47,383 bases of DNA from the NCBI RefSeq assembly GCF_900141865.1, contig NZ_FQYW01000021.1, positions 1-47,383 on the forward strand, in the 5' to 3' direction. The position numbers were made by a program, and so were the translations under genes. The notes under the pieces are model-generated. The model made no database searches. It was not told the DNA's origin and saw only the letters and a list, made by a program, of their open reading frames with translations. The stretch comes from Anaerovibrio lipolyticus DSM 3074 (GTDB lineage Bacteria; Bacillota; Negativicutes; Selenomonadales; Selenomonadaceae). Below are positions 26,671 to 35,732 of the stretch, piece after piece (positions within the stretch are counted from its first letter, which is position 1; each line of letters starts with the position of its first letter).

Positions 26671-27066
26671 GTCATTTCCCCCTAAATAAAATAACACATC
26701 ATTTATAATATAAAATTTTAGTTTTCACCTTATGGGTATCTTCCTAACCCTGTACAACGATCTCTTTTATTACATTCTCATTATAGCATTGAGTATATAA
26801 ATTTTTCAATAAAATTTTAGTAAATTACGCATGATTTTTTATTATTTACCCGCTTTTTGGGTATGTATTGGGTATGTTTTACTTGTTTTCAGTATCAATC
26901 AATAGGTAAACGTTAAATGGTTTTATTCGTCTACAATTTTGATGTAAAAATTTCTTTTAAAATTTTATATATATTTTAGTATATTTTTATTGATTAATGC
27001 CCCCCATTTGACCATGCTAGGCTGAGATGATATTCTTTACTTAGTTTTCTATGGAGGTATTCTCGT
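26671..27066. promoter_or_regulatory. Divergent regulatory region between the sugar operon and rqcH
   Basis: This 396-base, very AT-rich gap holds no gene I can support. It contains a LacI-type site TAAACGTTAA (26907-26916), two direct copies of TTGGGTATGT (26857-26866 and 26868-26877, one helical turn apart) and the rqcH promoter (27008-27036). The sugar operon promoter must lie here on the minus strand, but I see no convincing -35/-10 pair. The leader to the isomerase start may be over 150 bases long. Confidence 0.5.
27008..27036 (+). promoter_or_regulatory. Promoter of rqcH
   Basis: TTGACC (27008-27013) and TATTCT (27031-27036) are 17 bases apart. GGAGG follows at 27053-27057, and the ATG is at 27067. 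Confidence 0.65.
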
Positions 27067-28824
27067 ATGAGTTTAGATGGTATTTCAATGCATCCACTGG
27101 CTATCGAGTTGGACAGGGCCATTACAGGCGGACGCATAGACAAGATAAATCAACCAAATAAGCAGTCTGTAATTCTTTCCGTTAGACAGCCAGGCAAAAA
27201 TTATTTGGTTCATATTTCAATAAATCCCCAGAACCCTGCGGTTCATATTATCGAAAAGGCACCAGATAATCCACCGGAGCCACCTATGTTCTGCATGGTT
27301 CTCCGCAAGCATATAGAAACCGCCCGTATAGCCCGGGTATATCAGCATAGTCTTGACCGTATCATCATACTGGACATGGATGTGCTGGCTGCCGGGGGAC
27401 AAATCGTTACAAAATCCCTGGTGGTTGAGCTTATGGGCAAGTACAGCAACATTATTCTGGTGCAGGATGAGAACATCATTGATGTACTGCGCAGAGTTGG
27501 AGCCAACTCCAGCCGCATCAGAACGGTTTTGCCGGGAGACCCATATATTCTGCCACCAATACAGAATAAAATGGATATTTTAGAGTGTTCTATGGATGAT
27601 GTGGTTGCATCCATTAAATCCAAGGGGGAACTGAAGCTCAGCAAGGCTATTCTCGACACCTGCCTTGGCTTTGGCCCTGTTACAGCAAAGGAAGCCGCCT
27701 ATTTGGCAGGACTTCCCCACAACCAATTGGTAAGCGAGCTGGATGATAGTGATTTTTCTTCCCTAAAAAGTGCTTTGGCGGAAATTAGTGTTGCCTTCAA
27801 GGAGCCCTGTGGTGAAGCCTGTCTTGTGGTGGACGCCAATCAGAAGCTGTTGGCCACTGCCTCCTTCCCGCTGCACTACTACATTAACGACACAGTTGTA
27901 AAATTTCCAACTATAAGTGAAATGCTGGCCAAGGCCTCCAGTATTGCCGGCAGCTTCCAGCTACCAGATCGGGACCGTTTCAAAAAACTCATAAAAAATG
28001 AGCTGAGCCGTGCCCAGCACAAGGTAGATAAGCTGAAGGACGATATTGCCGCTGCAGACAATGCTGAGGAATACCGCATAAAGGCAGATAACCTTATGAC
28101 ATATCAGTATCAGCTGAAGGACCGGGAGGATGCCACAGTTACGGTTACGAACATATACAGCGAATCCGGAGAAAGCATCTCCATCGCCATGGATCAGCGT
28201 CTTTCCGTCAGTGAAAATGTTCAGGCCTATTACAAAAAATACGATAAGCTGAAGCGAGGCAAGGAGCTTTTGGAAAAGCAGCTGGAAAAATGTCTTGATG
28301 ATATCAAGTATCTGGCTTCAATTGAAACCTCCCTTGAGGCATCCACTTCCCTTGCAGAGATAAATGATATAAAAACAGAGCTTATCACCAATAACATCTT
28401 AAGGGAAAATCTAAAGAAGCATGCCTCTGTGAAGCAGTCCCAGCCATTTAAATTTACAGCCCCTGACGGTACCACTATCCTGGTGGGCAAGAACAATTAC
28501 CAGAATGACCGTCTTACCTTCAAGGTAAGCAATCCAGGAGACATTTGGCTCCACACTCAAGAGATTCCAGGCTCCCATGTAATTATCCGCTGTGACGGGG
28601 ATGAGCCATCTGAGGATACACTGCTGCTGGCCTCCTATCTGGCAGTTCATTTTTCCCAGGCGGCCAATTCTTCAAAGGTGCCGGTGGACTACACCCGTTG
28701 CCGTTTTGTAAAGAAGCCTGCTGGGGCAAAGCCTGGCTTTGTAATTTTTACCAACCAAAACACCCTGTATGTAACCCCAGAGGATGAGGTTCTTACTCCA
28801 ATTCTTCTGCAGGCAAAAGAATAA
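27067..28824 (+). CDS. rqcH: Ribosome-associated quality control protein RqcH (NFACT family)
   Basis: A 585-residue Rqc2/NEMF homologue (often labelled fibronectin-binding protein) that binds stalled 50S subunits with peptidyl-tRNA and drives addition of alanine tails, marking the chain for proteolysis. Domains in order: NFACT-N (about 1-205) with the key Asp97-Arg98 pair in SLDRIIILD; a helix-hairpin-helix region (LDTCLGFGPVTAKEAAYLAG); a long coiled coil (about 300-445); and NFACT-R/DUF814 (GTTILVGKNNYQNDRLTFKV, IWLHTQEIPGSHVI). Residue spacing agrees with Bacillus RqcH. It is monocistronic, with its own promoter and a strong hairpin terminator. Confidence 0.93.
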   Translation: MSLDGISMHPLAIELDRAITGGRIDKINQPNKQSVILSVRQPGKNYLVHISINPQNPAVHIIEKAPDNPPEPPMFCMVLRKHIETARIARVYQHSLDRIIILDMDVLAAGGQIVTKSLVVELMGKYSNIILVQDENIIDVLRRVGANSSRIRTVLPGDPYILPPIQNKMDILECSMDDVVASIKSKGELKLSKAILDTCLGFGPVTAKEAAYLAGLPHNQLVSELDDSDFSSLKSALAEISVAFKEPCGEACLVVDANQKLLATASFPLHYYINDTVVKFPTISEMLAKASSIAGSFQLPDRDRFKKLIKNELSRAQHKVDKLKDDIAAADNAEEYRIKADNLMTYQYQLKDREDATVTVTNIYSESGESISIAMDQRLSVSENVQAYYKKYDKLKRGKELLEKQLEKCLDDIKYLASIETSLEASTSLAEINDIKTELITNNILRENLKKHASVKQSQPFKFTAPDGTTILVGKNNYQNDRLTFKVSNPGDIWLHTQEIPGSHVIIRCDGDEPSEDTLLLASYLAVHFSQAANSSKVPVDYTRCRFVKKPAGAKPGFVIFTNQNTLYVTPEDEVLTPILLQAKE

Positions 28825-28849
28825 CGTAAAAAACATATTCTCAATGCTA

Positions 28850-28895
28850 AAAAGGACAGCCGATTCATCAATGATGATGAATCAACTGTCCTTTT
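28850..28895. terminator. Bidirectional terminator after rqcH
   Basis: AAAAGGACAG (28850-28859) pairs with CTGTCCTTTT (28886-28895). Inside, GATTCATCA (28862-28870) pairs with TGATGAATC (28875-28883), with a small two-by-two mismatch between. The A and T runs serve both strands, so it can also end the minus-strand membrane-protein operon. Confidence 0.85.
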
Positions 28896-28930
28896 AAAAT
28901 ACCGTTAATGCCTAAATTATGAAAGCGGCC

Positions 28931-30601
28931 TTATTTCTTTTCGTCCTTTAAGACCTTAATATCTTCAATACCATAGAACATGCACAGCCCATGCTTGGTC
29001 ACGCCGTTATCAAAATCCACAAAGAACACATGACGCAGTGCTCTGTTTGTCATCTTGATAGGCTCCATGTAGGCAATAGCCTCACCATTGGCAGCAGTTT
29101 CTTCCACAATGGCAATACGGGCCTCATGCTCCTGCTGCATGGTGTACATCACCATGGTTGCCGCAGAAATTGTGAACAGGCCTATACCAAAGGCACCGGC
29201 GTACAGGAGCTTTGCAGTATATTTTTCATAATACTGACGAATAACAGGCTCCCTGAATACCGCAATGGCCGCAATAATAATCATAACCACGGAGCTGAAG
29301 GTTGCTCTGGCCGGGAAGGTTGGTGCCGCCATCATTACCATATTATTTAACAATGCCAGTACCAGCATTACTCCTGCATACCTTACAGATTCATAGGCAT
29401 CCCAGATTTCTTTTGCCTTAACATTTGCAGTAAGGAGCTTAATATTCTCCTTGGAAAGCCCCAGTTTCTTCTTGGCAATGGCATAAATAAAGAAAATGAT
29501 AAACCAGTAAATGGCCATTTCCTCAAAACCACGGAAGATGTTATTCACCTTATCCACTACCCCCGGATCTGTAAGTCCCGCAGGAACCATTACCAGAGAA
29601 TAGAGCACATCCCTTATGGCCCAAGCCACAAAGCTGCCATTGAAATAAGAAATAACCAAAAGCACAATGAGTCCCAGAAGAATCCACTGGCCCACAGTTA
29701 CCTTGCTGTCAACGGCTTTCAGGGTAACCCCCTTCTTTTCCGCCAACACTATTTTAAAAATTCTCCAGGCAATAAGGAGAGCCAATATAATAGGCAAAAT
29801 GTAGAGCACCATTTCACCATTGCCGGCAAACTGATTGCCTATATGGGTGAGAATGCCTTTGCCCTTTCCCTGATCATCATAACGGACAAAATTTCCTGGA
29901 GCTGCCACCAAGCCGATCAGTCCAATCAAGGCACCAAAGCAGCCAGCAGGCATCCAACAAAGGAGATTATGCTTTTTGTGGAAGCACCAGCTTATAAGAG
30001 CAGTGACACCCACCACAGTAACCGCCAGATTTTCCACTGACCAACCGGCAATCACTCCCAGCAAAAGCATAGGAACTAACATCCAGCCTTTAAGTACAGA
30101 CTCTCCCTTTTTTAATGAGAGATTATACGGAAGCAAGAACAGGGCCACTGGTACTGCAGACCACAAATACACTGTGGAACCACTTTTCCAGATTGCCACC
30201 TCGCCGAAATGTGGGAAGGACAACCACGCCAAAAGGCTGGCAATGGCCACCATAATCGGCTCCCCGGAGAGCTTGATTTCACGGCGGGCATGGAAATATA
30301 TCAGCACCACCAAAGCCACAAACATCAAGGCATTGGCAATATCAAACCAGATTTTCCCCAGCCACAGGAACAAATCAAGACAAAATACAGTAAACATACG
30401 GCCCCCGTGCAGCATATAATGCACATAGCAGGAGCGGAGCACATCATTAAAATTTACGATATGTTCAGCCGTGGTATAAATCATTGAATAATCATAATCA
30501 TCACGATGGAGAGGCATCAATATATTAAGCATCAGCATCAGTAAAAACAGCCCTGCCAATATTAAGCCAACCTGCCAAATATTATTTTTATCCTGAGACA
30601 A
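28931..30601 (-). CDS. Polytopic membrane protein (DUF6056-like), possible GT-C glycosyltransferase
   Basis: A 556-residue integral membrane protein with about 12 or 13 hydrophobic helices and a short soluble C-terminus. The first helix (LILAGLFLLMLMLNILMP) is followed by an outward loop reading HRDDYDY (Asp34-Asp35). An acidic pair in the first outer loop is a hallmark of GT-C glycosyltransferases, which use lipid-phosphate sugars as donors. With the GT2 enzyme and deacetylase encoded just upstream, it could be the final transferase to an envelope acceptor such as lipid A. The family has no proven function that I know of. Confidence 0.7.
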   Translation of the reverse strand: MSQDKNNIWQVGLILAGLFLLMLMLNILMPLHRDDYDYSMIYTTAEHIVNFNDVLRSCYVHYMLHGGRMFTVFCLDLFLWLGKIWFDIANALMFVALVVLIYFHARREIKLSGEPIMVAIASLLAWLSFPHFGEVAIWKSGSTVYLWSAVPVALFLLPYNLSLKKGESVLKGWMLVPMLLLGVIAGWSVENLAVTVVGVTALISWCFHKKHNLLCWMPAGCFGALIGLIGLVAAPGNFVRYDDQGKGKGILTHIGNQFAGNGEMVLYILPIILALLIAWRIFKIVLAEKKGVTLKAVDSKVTVGQWILLGLIVLLVISYFNGSFVAWAIRDVLYSLVMVPAGLTDPGVVDKVNNIFRGFEEMAIYWFIIFFIYAIAKKKLGLSKENIKLLTANVKAKEIWDAYESVRYAGVMLVLALLNNMVMMAAPTFPARATFSSVVMIIIAAIAVFREPVIRQYYEKYTAKLLYAGAFGIGLFTISAATMVMYTMQQEHEARIAIVEETAANGEAIAYMEPIKMTNRALRHVFFVDFDNGVTKHGLCMFYGIEDIKVLKDEKK

Positions 30602-30614
30602 AACCTTACACTCC

Positions 30615-31592
30615 TTAACTTTTAGTTACCTCCGGCTTTTTTACCGGACTATCATATATAACCTTAATCCCGTTATATTCATCCACCAAATACGCCGGAC
30701 GATGCTTGCTCTCAGTAAATACTCTGCCCAGATATTCACCAATGATTCCCAAGGACAGAAGCTGCACGCCCCCTAAAAACAGCATTACAGTTATCAAGGT
30801 GGGATATCCTGCCACCGGGTCACCATAGCACAGAGCGTTAAACAGCACAAAGCACATATACCCCAACGCCAAAACGGAAACCCCCATACCCAGCATGGTT
30901 GTCATTCTCAGAGGTGCTGTAGTAAAGGAAGTTATACCCTCTATGGCTAAATTGCACAATGACAGATAGTTCCAGGTGGTTTTGCCATAGGCTCTTGGTT
31001 GAACATGGAAAGGGATTTCCTTTTTTCTATAGCCCACCCAAGTGTACATTCCCTTGGTAAACCGCTGATTCTCACGCATAAGGCGCAAAGCTGCCACGCA
31101 ACGCTTGTCCAAAAGGCGGAAATCTCCCACATCCCGCTGAAGCTTAATCTTTGAAACAGAGTCCATTCCCAAATAAAACAGATTAGCCGCCGTTCTTTTA
31201 AGCCACGCCTCATCATCACGGCCGGTACGCTTGGCACATACATCATCATAGCCCTTGCGCCACCAGTCAATCATTTCCGGGATGAGCTGTGGTGGATGCT
31301 GTAGATCCGCATCCATAATAATAACAGCGTCACCCTCTGCATAATCAAGTCCCGCCATCATGGCAGGCTCCTTGCCAAAGTTTCTGGAAAGGCCAATATA
31401 GGACACATCCTCATGGTCAGCCGCCAGTTCCCTGATTTTTAGCAAGGTATCATCGGTACTGCCATCATTTATAAAGAGATAACGAAACTCACAGTCCTTT
31501 ATATCCTTTAAGACATCAGTTACCGCCGTATAAAATTGTTCCACGCCCTCCTGCTCATTATAGCAGGGAACTATGATTGTTATTTTATCCAT
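30615..31592 (-). CDS. GT2 polyprenyl-phosphate glycosyltransferase
   Basis: A 325-residue DPM1/GtrB-type enzyme. The N-terminal GT-A domain has PCYNEQEGVEQF, INDGSTDDT and the metal-binding MDADLQHPP (Asp94-Ala-Asp96). Two C-terminal membrane helices (LGMGVSVLALGYMCFVLFNA, TVMLFLGGVQLLSLGIIGEY) anchor it, as in GtrB, ArnC and FlmF2. It should move a sugar from a nucleotide donor to undecaprenyl phosphate on the inner face of the membrane. It lies 16 bases after the deacetylase gene and 13 before the membrane protein gene, a tight operon. Confidence 0.88.
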   Translation of the reverse strand: MDKITIIVPCYNEQEGVEQFYTAVTDVLKDIKDCEFRYLFINDGSTDDTLLKIRELAADHEDVSYIGLSRNFGKEPAMMAGLDYAEGDAVIIMDADLQHPPQLIPEMIDWWRKGYDDVCAKRTGRDDEAWLKRTAANLFYLGMDSVSKIKLQRDVGDFRLLDKRCVAALRLMRENQRFTKGMYTWVGYRKKEIPFHVQPRAYGKTTWNYLSLCNLAIEGITSFTTAPLRMTTMLGMGVSVLALGYMCFVLFNALCYGDPVAGYPTLITVMLFLGGVQLLSLGIIGEYLGRVFTESKHRPAYLVDEYNGIKVIYDSPVKKPEVTKS

Positions 31593-31608
31593 AGGTTCCT
31601 TTGTCTCC

Positions 31609-32469
31609 TTAATTCTCTGTTCCCAGTGAACTAAAATTGGTTATTTCCACCTTCTGGGCTTTAATCAGCTCCATTACAGCAGGTGAAATCATGGCGCCAA
31701 ATTCCGCCTCAAAATCATGGTCCCAGCCAGTATCAGGAATCAGCTGCTTATTATCAATACCCGGGTGCATCATTACCTCGGTGGTTCCAGGCTTCAGACT
31801 CTTAATCACTCCCAAAAGGTTATCCTCAGATACTGCTTCACCGGCCACAATACCGGCAAAATAATCAGGAAAAGCAATATTTCTGCTTTTTGCCTTGCCA
31901 CCTGCTATCATGGCCAAGGTGCCCAGGCCAACGCGGCCAATAAGCTGTCCTATACCTCCAAACTCACCGCTGAAAAGAGGTGCCTTAGGTATACGGACTG
32001 CCCTAATGCCAGCTTCCTTAGCCAAATCCAAAACCACATTAATCACGCCGGGCAGTGTGTGCATGTGCTGGTGACTATCCACGTGAGTCAGATTAAGCCC
32101 CGTATTTTGCATCTTTCTCAACTGGGCACTTAGCTCTGCACGAACCTCCTGCATATTGACATGACCAGAAACCAGCTTCTTCACAAAAGCAGTATGGTCT
32201 TCTACAAATACCCCTTCCTCTGTTACCAGAGAAGGGATTTCAGATGGTGGCAATACCGGGTATCCATTTACCAAGGTAAAATGTATTCCCACTCCAAGCT
32301 GAGGATGGCTTTTACCTATTTCCACCGCGGAGTCAAAGGCTTTGGCTCCTGGCATCAAGGTGGCAGAACGCAAAATCCCCTTTTCCACAGCCTGCTCCAC
32401 CGCTTTATTTATAAGCTCATGCCGACCAAAATCGTCAGCATTAACAATTAATCGTTTCAAAAATCTCAA
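31609..32469 (-). CDS. YdjC/ChbG/HpnK-family carbohydrate deacetylase
   Basis: A 286-residue YdjC-fold enzyme. Metal and catalytic residues are visible: VNADDFG (Asp12-Asp13), the His of GIHFTL (His63) and HVDSHQHMH (His129, His133). The family deacetylates N-acetylated sugars; members include ChbG on diacetylchitobiose, HpnK on hopanoid sugars and NaxD on undecaprenyl-phosphate GalNAc. The adjoining GT2 and GT-C-like genes favour a lipid-linked aminosugar substrate over free chitobiose. The ATG is close to the 5' end of the operon. Confidence 0.88.
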   Translation of the reverse strand: MRFLKRLIVNADDFGRHELINKAVEQAVEKGILRSATLMPGAKAFDSAVEIGKSHPQLGVGIHFTLVNGYPVLPPSEIPSLVTEEGVFVEDHTAFVKKLVSGHVNMQEVRAELSAQLRKMQNTGLNLTHVDSHQHMHTLPGVINVVLDLAKEAGIRAVRIPKAPLFSGEFGGIGQLIGRVGLGTLAMIAGGKAKSRNIAFPDYFAGIVAGEAVSEDNLLGVIKSLKPGTTEVMMHPGIDNKQLIPDTGWDHDFEAEFGAMISPAVMELIKAQKVEITNFSSLGTEN

Positions 32470-32570
32470 TCCAATCTAAAAAACTGTTTTTCACATCAAT
32501 GTCTAACTAAAATATTATACCGCAGATAGCCCATTTTTTCCATTTTATGAATAATATTATCACATTCAAA

Positions 32571-32592
32571 AGGACGGCCCTCAGACCGCCCT
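32571..32592 (-). terminator. Terminator of the miaA-hfq-dut-rarA group
   Basis: On the minus strand the RNA folds into a 9-bp stem (AGGGCGGUC with GGCCGUCCU, using two G-U pairs) with a UGAG loop, then a T run. The pairing is continuous only on this strand, which fixes the direction. It lies about 10 bases after the rarA stop. Confidence 0.75.
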
Positions 32593-32601
32593 ATAAGCCT
32601 T

Positions 32602-33939
32602 TTATTTGTATCGTTCCGGCCAACAGGCCTTCAGATATTCACCGATTCTTCCTTCCCTGCCGTTAGCAGTGGGATGATAATATGTGGTTCCCTTAAGAGC
32701 ATTAGGAAGATATTGCTGCTTCACAAAATGATATGGGAAATCATGGGCATATTTGTAATTAATACCATGCCCAAGCTTGGCTGCCCCCTTGTAATGTGCA
32801 TCCCTAAGGTGTTCCGGCACTGGTCCACAGTTACGATGACGCACATCTGCCAAAGCAGCATCTATAGCCATATAGGCCGCATTGCTCTTAGGAGCTGAAG
32901 CCACATAGGTTACGGCCTCAGCCAAAGGAATCCGGGCCTCCGGCATCCCCACAAACTGTACTGCCTGCACAGCCGCCATGGCTACTACCAGGGCGAAGGG
33001 ATCCGCATTGCCCACATCCTCAGCGGCGCAAATAGCCACCCTGCGGGCAATAAAATTAAGGTCCTCTCCCGCTGCCAGCATTCTTGCCAAATAATGAATA
33101 GCCGCATCCGGATCACTGCCCCGCATACTCTTTATAAAGGCGGACACCGTGTCATAATGGTTATCTCCCTTTTTATCGTAAGTCTGGATTCTCTCCCCCA
33201 AAATAGTATGGAGAAGCTCAATATTAATTTCACTGCCATCATCAATCATGGCAGCTGCCTGTTCCAAAAGATTCAGTGCCATACGCCCATCCCCGCCTGA
33301 TAACTGGGCAATGGCCTCCACAGACTCATCAGTAATGTTAAGGTTCCTGGAGCCAAGTCCCCGTTCCTTATCCTCCATGGCCTGCTTAAGCATACGCATC
33401 AAGTCCCTATCGGAAAGGGAACTAAGTCGTACGATTCTGACACGACTCAGCAGAGCATGATTAACCTCAAAAAATGGGTTCTCGGTGGTGGCTCCAATCA
33501 AAATAAGGCGTCCGTCCTCCACATAGGGAAGAAGCACATCCTGCTGACTCTTGTTAAATCGATGAATCTCGTCAACAAACACAATGGTTCGTTTCTGATA
33601 AAAGCGACGAGCTTCCGCCGCCTCATCCACGATTTTTCTGATATCCCCTATACCAGCAGATACAGCATTGAGCTTTTTGAAATTGCTGTTGGTAAGGGAT
33701 GCCACCATTTGGGCCAGAGTAGTCTTTCCCGTTCCCGGTGGCCCATAAAGAATCATGGAAGGAAGCTGGTCCCTCTCAATCATTTTTCTCAGATACTTGC
33801 CCTTGCCTACGGCCTCCTCCTGACCTATAAACTCGTCAAAATTCCGGGGACGCATACGCTGGGCCAATGGCTCGTATTTTTTGCTGTCGTTTTTTTCTGC
33901 CGTAGCAAACAAATCCATACCTAAATCCATATCGTTCAC
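32602..33939 (-). CDS. rarA: Replication-associated recombination ATPase RarA (MgsA)
   Basis: A 445-residue clamp-loader-like AAA+ ATPase that acts at stalled replication forks. Walker A GPPGTGKTT is at 66-73, Walker B reads IVFVDEIHRF, sensor 1 is LIGATTENPFFEVN and the arginine finger lies in ALLSRVRI. The C-terminal MgsA tetramerisation domain is complete (HYLARMLAAGEDLNFIARRV, LADVRHRN, YKYAHDFPYHFVKQQYLP). The GTG start directly abuts the dut stop with GGGAAAG just before; an ATG 9 bases inside is an alternative. Confidence 0.93.
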   Translation of the reverse strand: MNDMDLGMDLFATAEKNDSKKYEPLAQRMRPRNFDEFIGQEEAVGKGKYLRKMIERDQLPSMILYGPPGTGKTTLAQMVASLTNSNFKKLNAVSAGIGDIRKIVDEAAEARRFYQKRTIVFVDEIHRFNKSQQDVLLPYVEDGRLILIGATTENPFFEVNHALLSRVRIVRLSSLSDRDLMRMLKQAMEDKERGLGSRNLNITDESVEAIAQLSGGDGRMALNLLEQAAAMIDDGSEINIELLHTILGERIQTYDKKGDNHYDTVSAFIKSMRGSDPDAAIHYLARMLAAGEDLNFIARRVAICAAEDVGNADPFALVVAMAAVQAVQFVGMPEARIPLAEAVTYVASAPKSNAAYMAIDAALADVRHRNCGPVPEHLRDAHYKGAAKLGHGINYKYAHDFPYHFVKQQYLPNALKGTTYYHPTANGREGRIGEYLKACWPERYK

Positions 33940-34398
33940 TTACTTTCCCGTCGAACCAAAGCCACCTGTTCTTTCAGCCCCCACGCCGGCAGAATCACCA
34001 TCTACTGTGAGATACTTATAAAAAATTCCCTGGGCTACTCTGGTTCCTTTGGCAATAAAAAAATTCTTTTCCCCATGATTAATGAGAGGCACCATAATAT
34101 GCCCCTCATTTTCAGGATTGTTATAATAATCCGCGTCAATAATCCCCTGGCTGTTCACACAGGAAACAGAATTCTTGATGGAAATGCCGGAACGCACATG
34201 AATCCCCAGATACTCATCATTTTGCATATATGCTTTGAGGCCCGTAGGCACCAATACCACCTTATGGGGCACCAGAGTCACATTCTCAGCGGCCTCAATA
34301 TCATAGCCGGCACTGGAGCCAGTTTTTCTGCCAGGCAATTTTATACCCTTGCCTTCATAGGCACTTACAATCTGAAAGCCTCTAATCTTATCTGTCAT
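33940..34398 (-). CDS. dut: dUTP diphosphatase
   Basis: A 152-residue trimeric dUTPase that hydrolyses dUTP to dUMP and keeps uracil out of DNA. All five motifs are seen: GSSAGYDIEAAE, RSGISIKN, GIIDADYYNNP (catalytic Asp), RVAQGIFYK and the C-terminal ERTGGFGSTGK that closes the active site. Length is normal. It is 11 bases after hfq and abuts rarA, so the four genes miaA, hfq, dut and rarA look co-transcribed. Confidence 0.93.
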   Translation of the reverse strand: MTDKIRGFQIVSAYEGKGIKLPGRKTGSSAGYDIEAAENVTLVPHKVVLVPTGLKAYMQNDEYLGIHVRSGISIKNSVSCVNSQGIIDADYYNNPENEGHIMVPLINHGEKNFFIAKGTRVAQGIFYKYLTVDGDSAGVGAERTGGFGSTGK

Positions 34399-34409
34399 TT
34401 GTAAAAAAC

Positions 34410-34649
34410 TCAGTCTTTCTTTTCATCAGTAATATTTTCCACAGGACGTCCCATAGTAATGGTAGAAATGGCATGCTTATATACCATCTGCTGTTTGCCC
34501 ATGGAATCAATAATAACCGTAAAATTATCAAAGCCCTTTACAAAGCCTTTTATCTGAAAGCCATTCACCAAATGAATAGAAACCTGGATATTTTCCTTAC
34601 GAACCTGATTTAAAATACTGTCCTGCAAATTAATAACCTTTGCTGTCAT
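34410..34649 (-). CDS. hfq: RNA chaperone Hfq
   Basis: A 79-residue Sm-like hexameric RNA chaperone. The Sm1 motif spans [20 protein letters not shown] and TVII, and Sm2 reads YKHAIST, the diagnostic YKHA. The short acidic tail (ITDEKKD) is typical of Firmicute Hfq. I use the ATG at 34649 with GGGGG upstream; an in-frame start 15 bases earlier overlaps the end of miaA. The miaA-hfq order is the standard arrangement in many bacteria. Confidence 0.95.
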   Translation of the reverse strand: MTAKVINLQDSILNQVRKENIQVSIHLVNGFQIKGFVKGFDNFTVIIDSMGKQQMVYKHAISTITMGRPVENITDEKKD

Positions 34650-34663
34650 AAAAATTACCCCCA

Positions 34664-35593
34664 TTATCCTTTAAAAAATCTAGCTATATTCCAGGAAACA
34701 TTATCTACAAGTCCCCGTTCCCTATAGAGGGCCGGATGATACCAATGCACATAAGGCATTTTTCTATACCAGGTCAGCTGCCGTTTGGCAAAGTGTCTGG
34801 TTCCCTTTTTTATATCATCCACTGCCTGCTCCAGGGTGCCTGTTCCCCGAACATAATTAACCATTTCCTTGTAGCCAATACCACGCATGGACTGACTTTC
34901 AGGAGACACACCACTGTTTAGCAAATTACGGACTTCTTCTGCCAGTCCCTGCTGCAGCATCATGTGGACTCTTCTGTTTATTCTATCATAAAGCTCCGAA
35001 CGGTGCCAAATCAGACCCGCCACATACACATCATAAACAAGGCCCTTTTCCTTTTGTGTGGAAATCTGCTCTCCTCCCAAATGATAGACCTCCAGAGCCC
35101 GCATAACCCTTCTTAAATTATTTACATGGATCCGTTCTGCCGCCTCTGGATTTATTTCCCGCAGCATATCGTGAAGGTACTGCTTTCCCTTTTCCTCTGA
35201 CAGCTTCTCCAGCTTAAGCCTGTATTCATCATCTCCGGCAGTATCATTAAACTGATAGCCCTCCAGCAATGACTTTATGTAGAGTCCTGTCCCACCTGCC
35301 AAAATTGGCAGCTTTCCTCTGTTATTGAGGTCCGTAATAATGGGCTTTACTCTATCAATAAAATCAGCCACATTAAAGGATGCATCCGGTGGCAGTATAT
35401 CTATCATGTGATGAACCACTCCATCCCGTTCCTTCTTATCCGGCTTGGCTGAACCAATATCAAAGCCCTTATATACCAGCTGGGAATCCCCGGATATAAT
35501 TTCTGTATCAAATTGCTTTGCCAGCTCTATGGAAAGCCCTGTCTTGCCTGAGGCAGTAGGCCCCAAAACCACAATCAATCGTTCTCTCTTCAT
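34664..35593 (-). CDS. miaA: tRNA dimethylallyltransferase
   Basis: A 309-residue enzyme that adds a dimethylallyl group to A37 of tRNAs reading UNN codons. The P-loop [11 protein letters not shown] is followed by the DSQLVYKG motif (Asp as catalytic base), [20 protein letters not shown] and the tRNA-gripping [11 protein letters not shown]. The C-terminal part ([25 protein letters not shown]) is complete. I use the ATG at 35593, which opens the conserved start; GGAG lies 12 bases upstream, slightly far. Confidence 0.93.
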   Translation of the reverse strand: MKRERLIVVLGPTASGKTGLSIELAKQFDTEIISGDSQLVYKGFDIGSAKPDKKERDGVVHHMIDILPPDASFNVADFIDRVKPIITDLNNRGKLPILAGGTGLYIKSLLEGYQFNDTAGDDEYRLKLEKLSEEKGKQYLHDMLREINPEAAERIHVNNLRRVMRALEVYHLGGEQISTQKEKGLVYDVYVAGLIWHRSELYDRINRRVHMMLQQGLAEEVRNLLNSGVSPESQSMRGIGYKEMVNYVRGTGTLEQAVDDIKKGTRHFAKRQLTWYRKMPYVHWYHPALYRERGLVDNVSWNIARFFKG

Positions 35594-35678
35594 TCGATAC
35601 ACACACTCCAATGAGTATCAGCCATTTTTAAAATGTTTTGTGAATCCGAAAATGTTTCCCTCCGCGTTTAAAACAAAA

Positions 35679-35717
35679 TGGCTGCTGCTCATAATGATAC
35701 ACCACAAGCAACAGCCA
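35679..35717 (-). terminator. Terminator of asd
   Basis: TGGCTGCTGCT (35679-35689) pairs with AGCAACAGCCA (35707-35717) over 11 bp, one of them G-U in the RNA, followed on the minus strand by TTTTGTTT. It separates dapB-asd from miaA-hfq-dut-rarA. Confidence 0.75.
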
Positions 35718-35732
35718 CGCAATTATACATTT

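Noticed and set aside
26671-27066. Possible riboswitch or T-box in the long leader of the sugar operon
   Set aside because: No conserved aptamer core or anti-terminator with T run was seen; the region is simply AT-rich with operator-like sites.
28931-32469. Hopanoid or chitobiose role for the deacetylase from its family name
   Set aside because: No other hopanoid or chitobiose gene is nearby; the GT2 and membrane-transferase neighbours point to a lipid-linked sugar.
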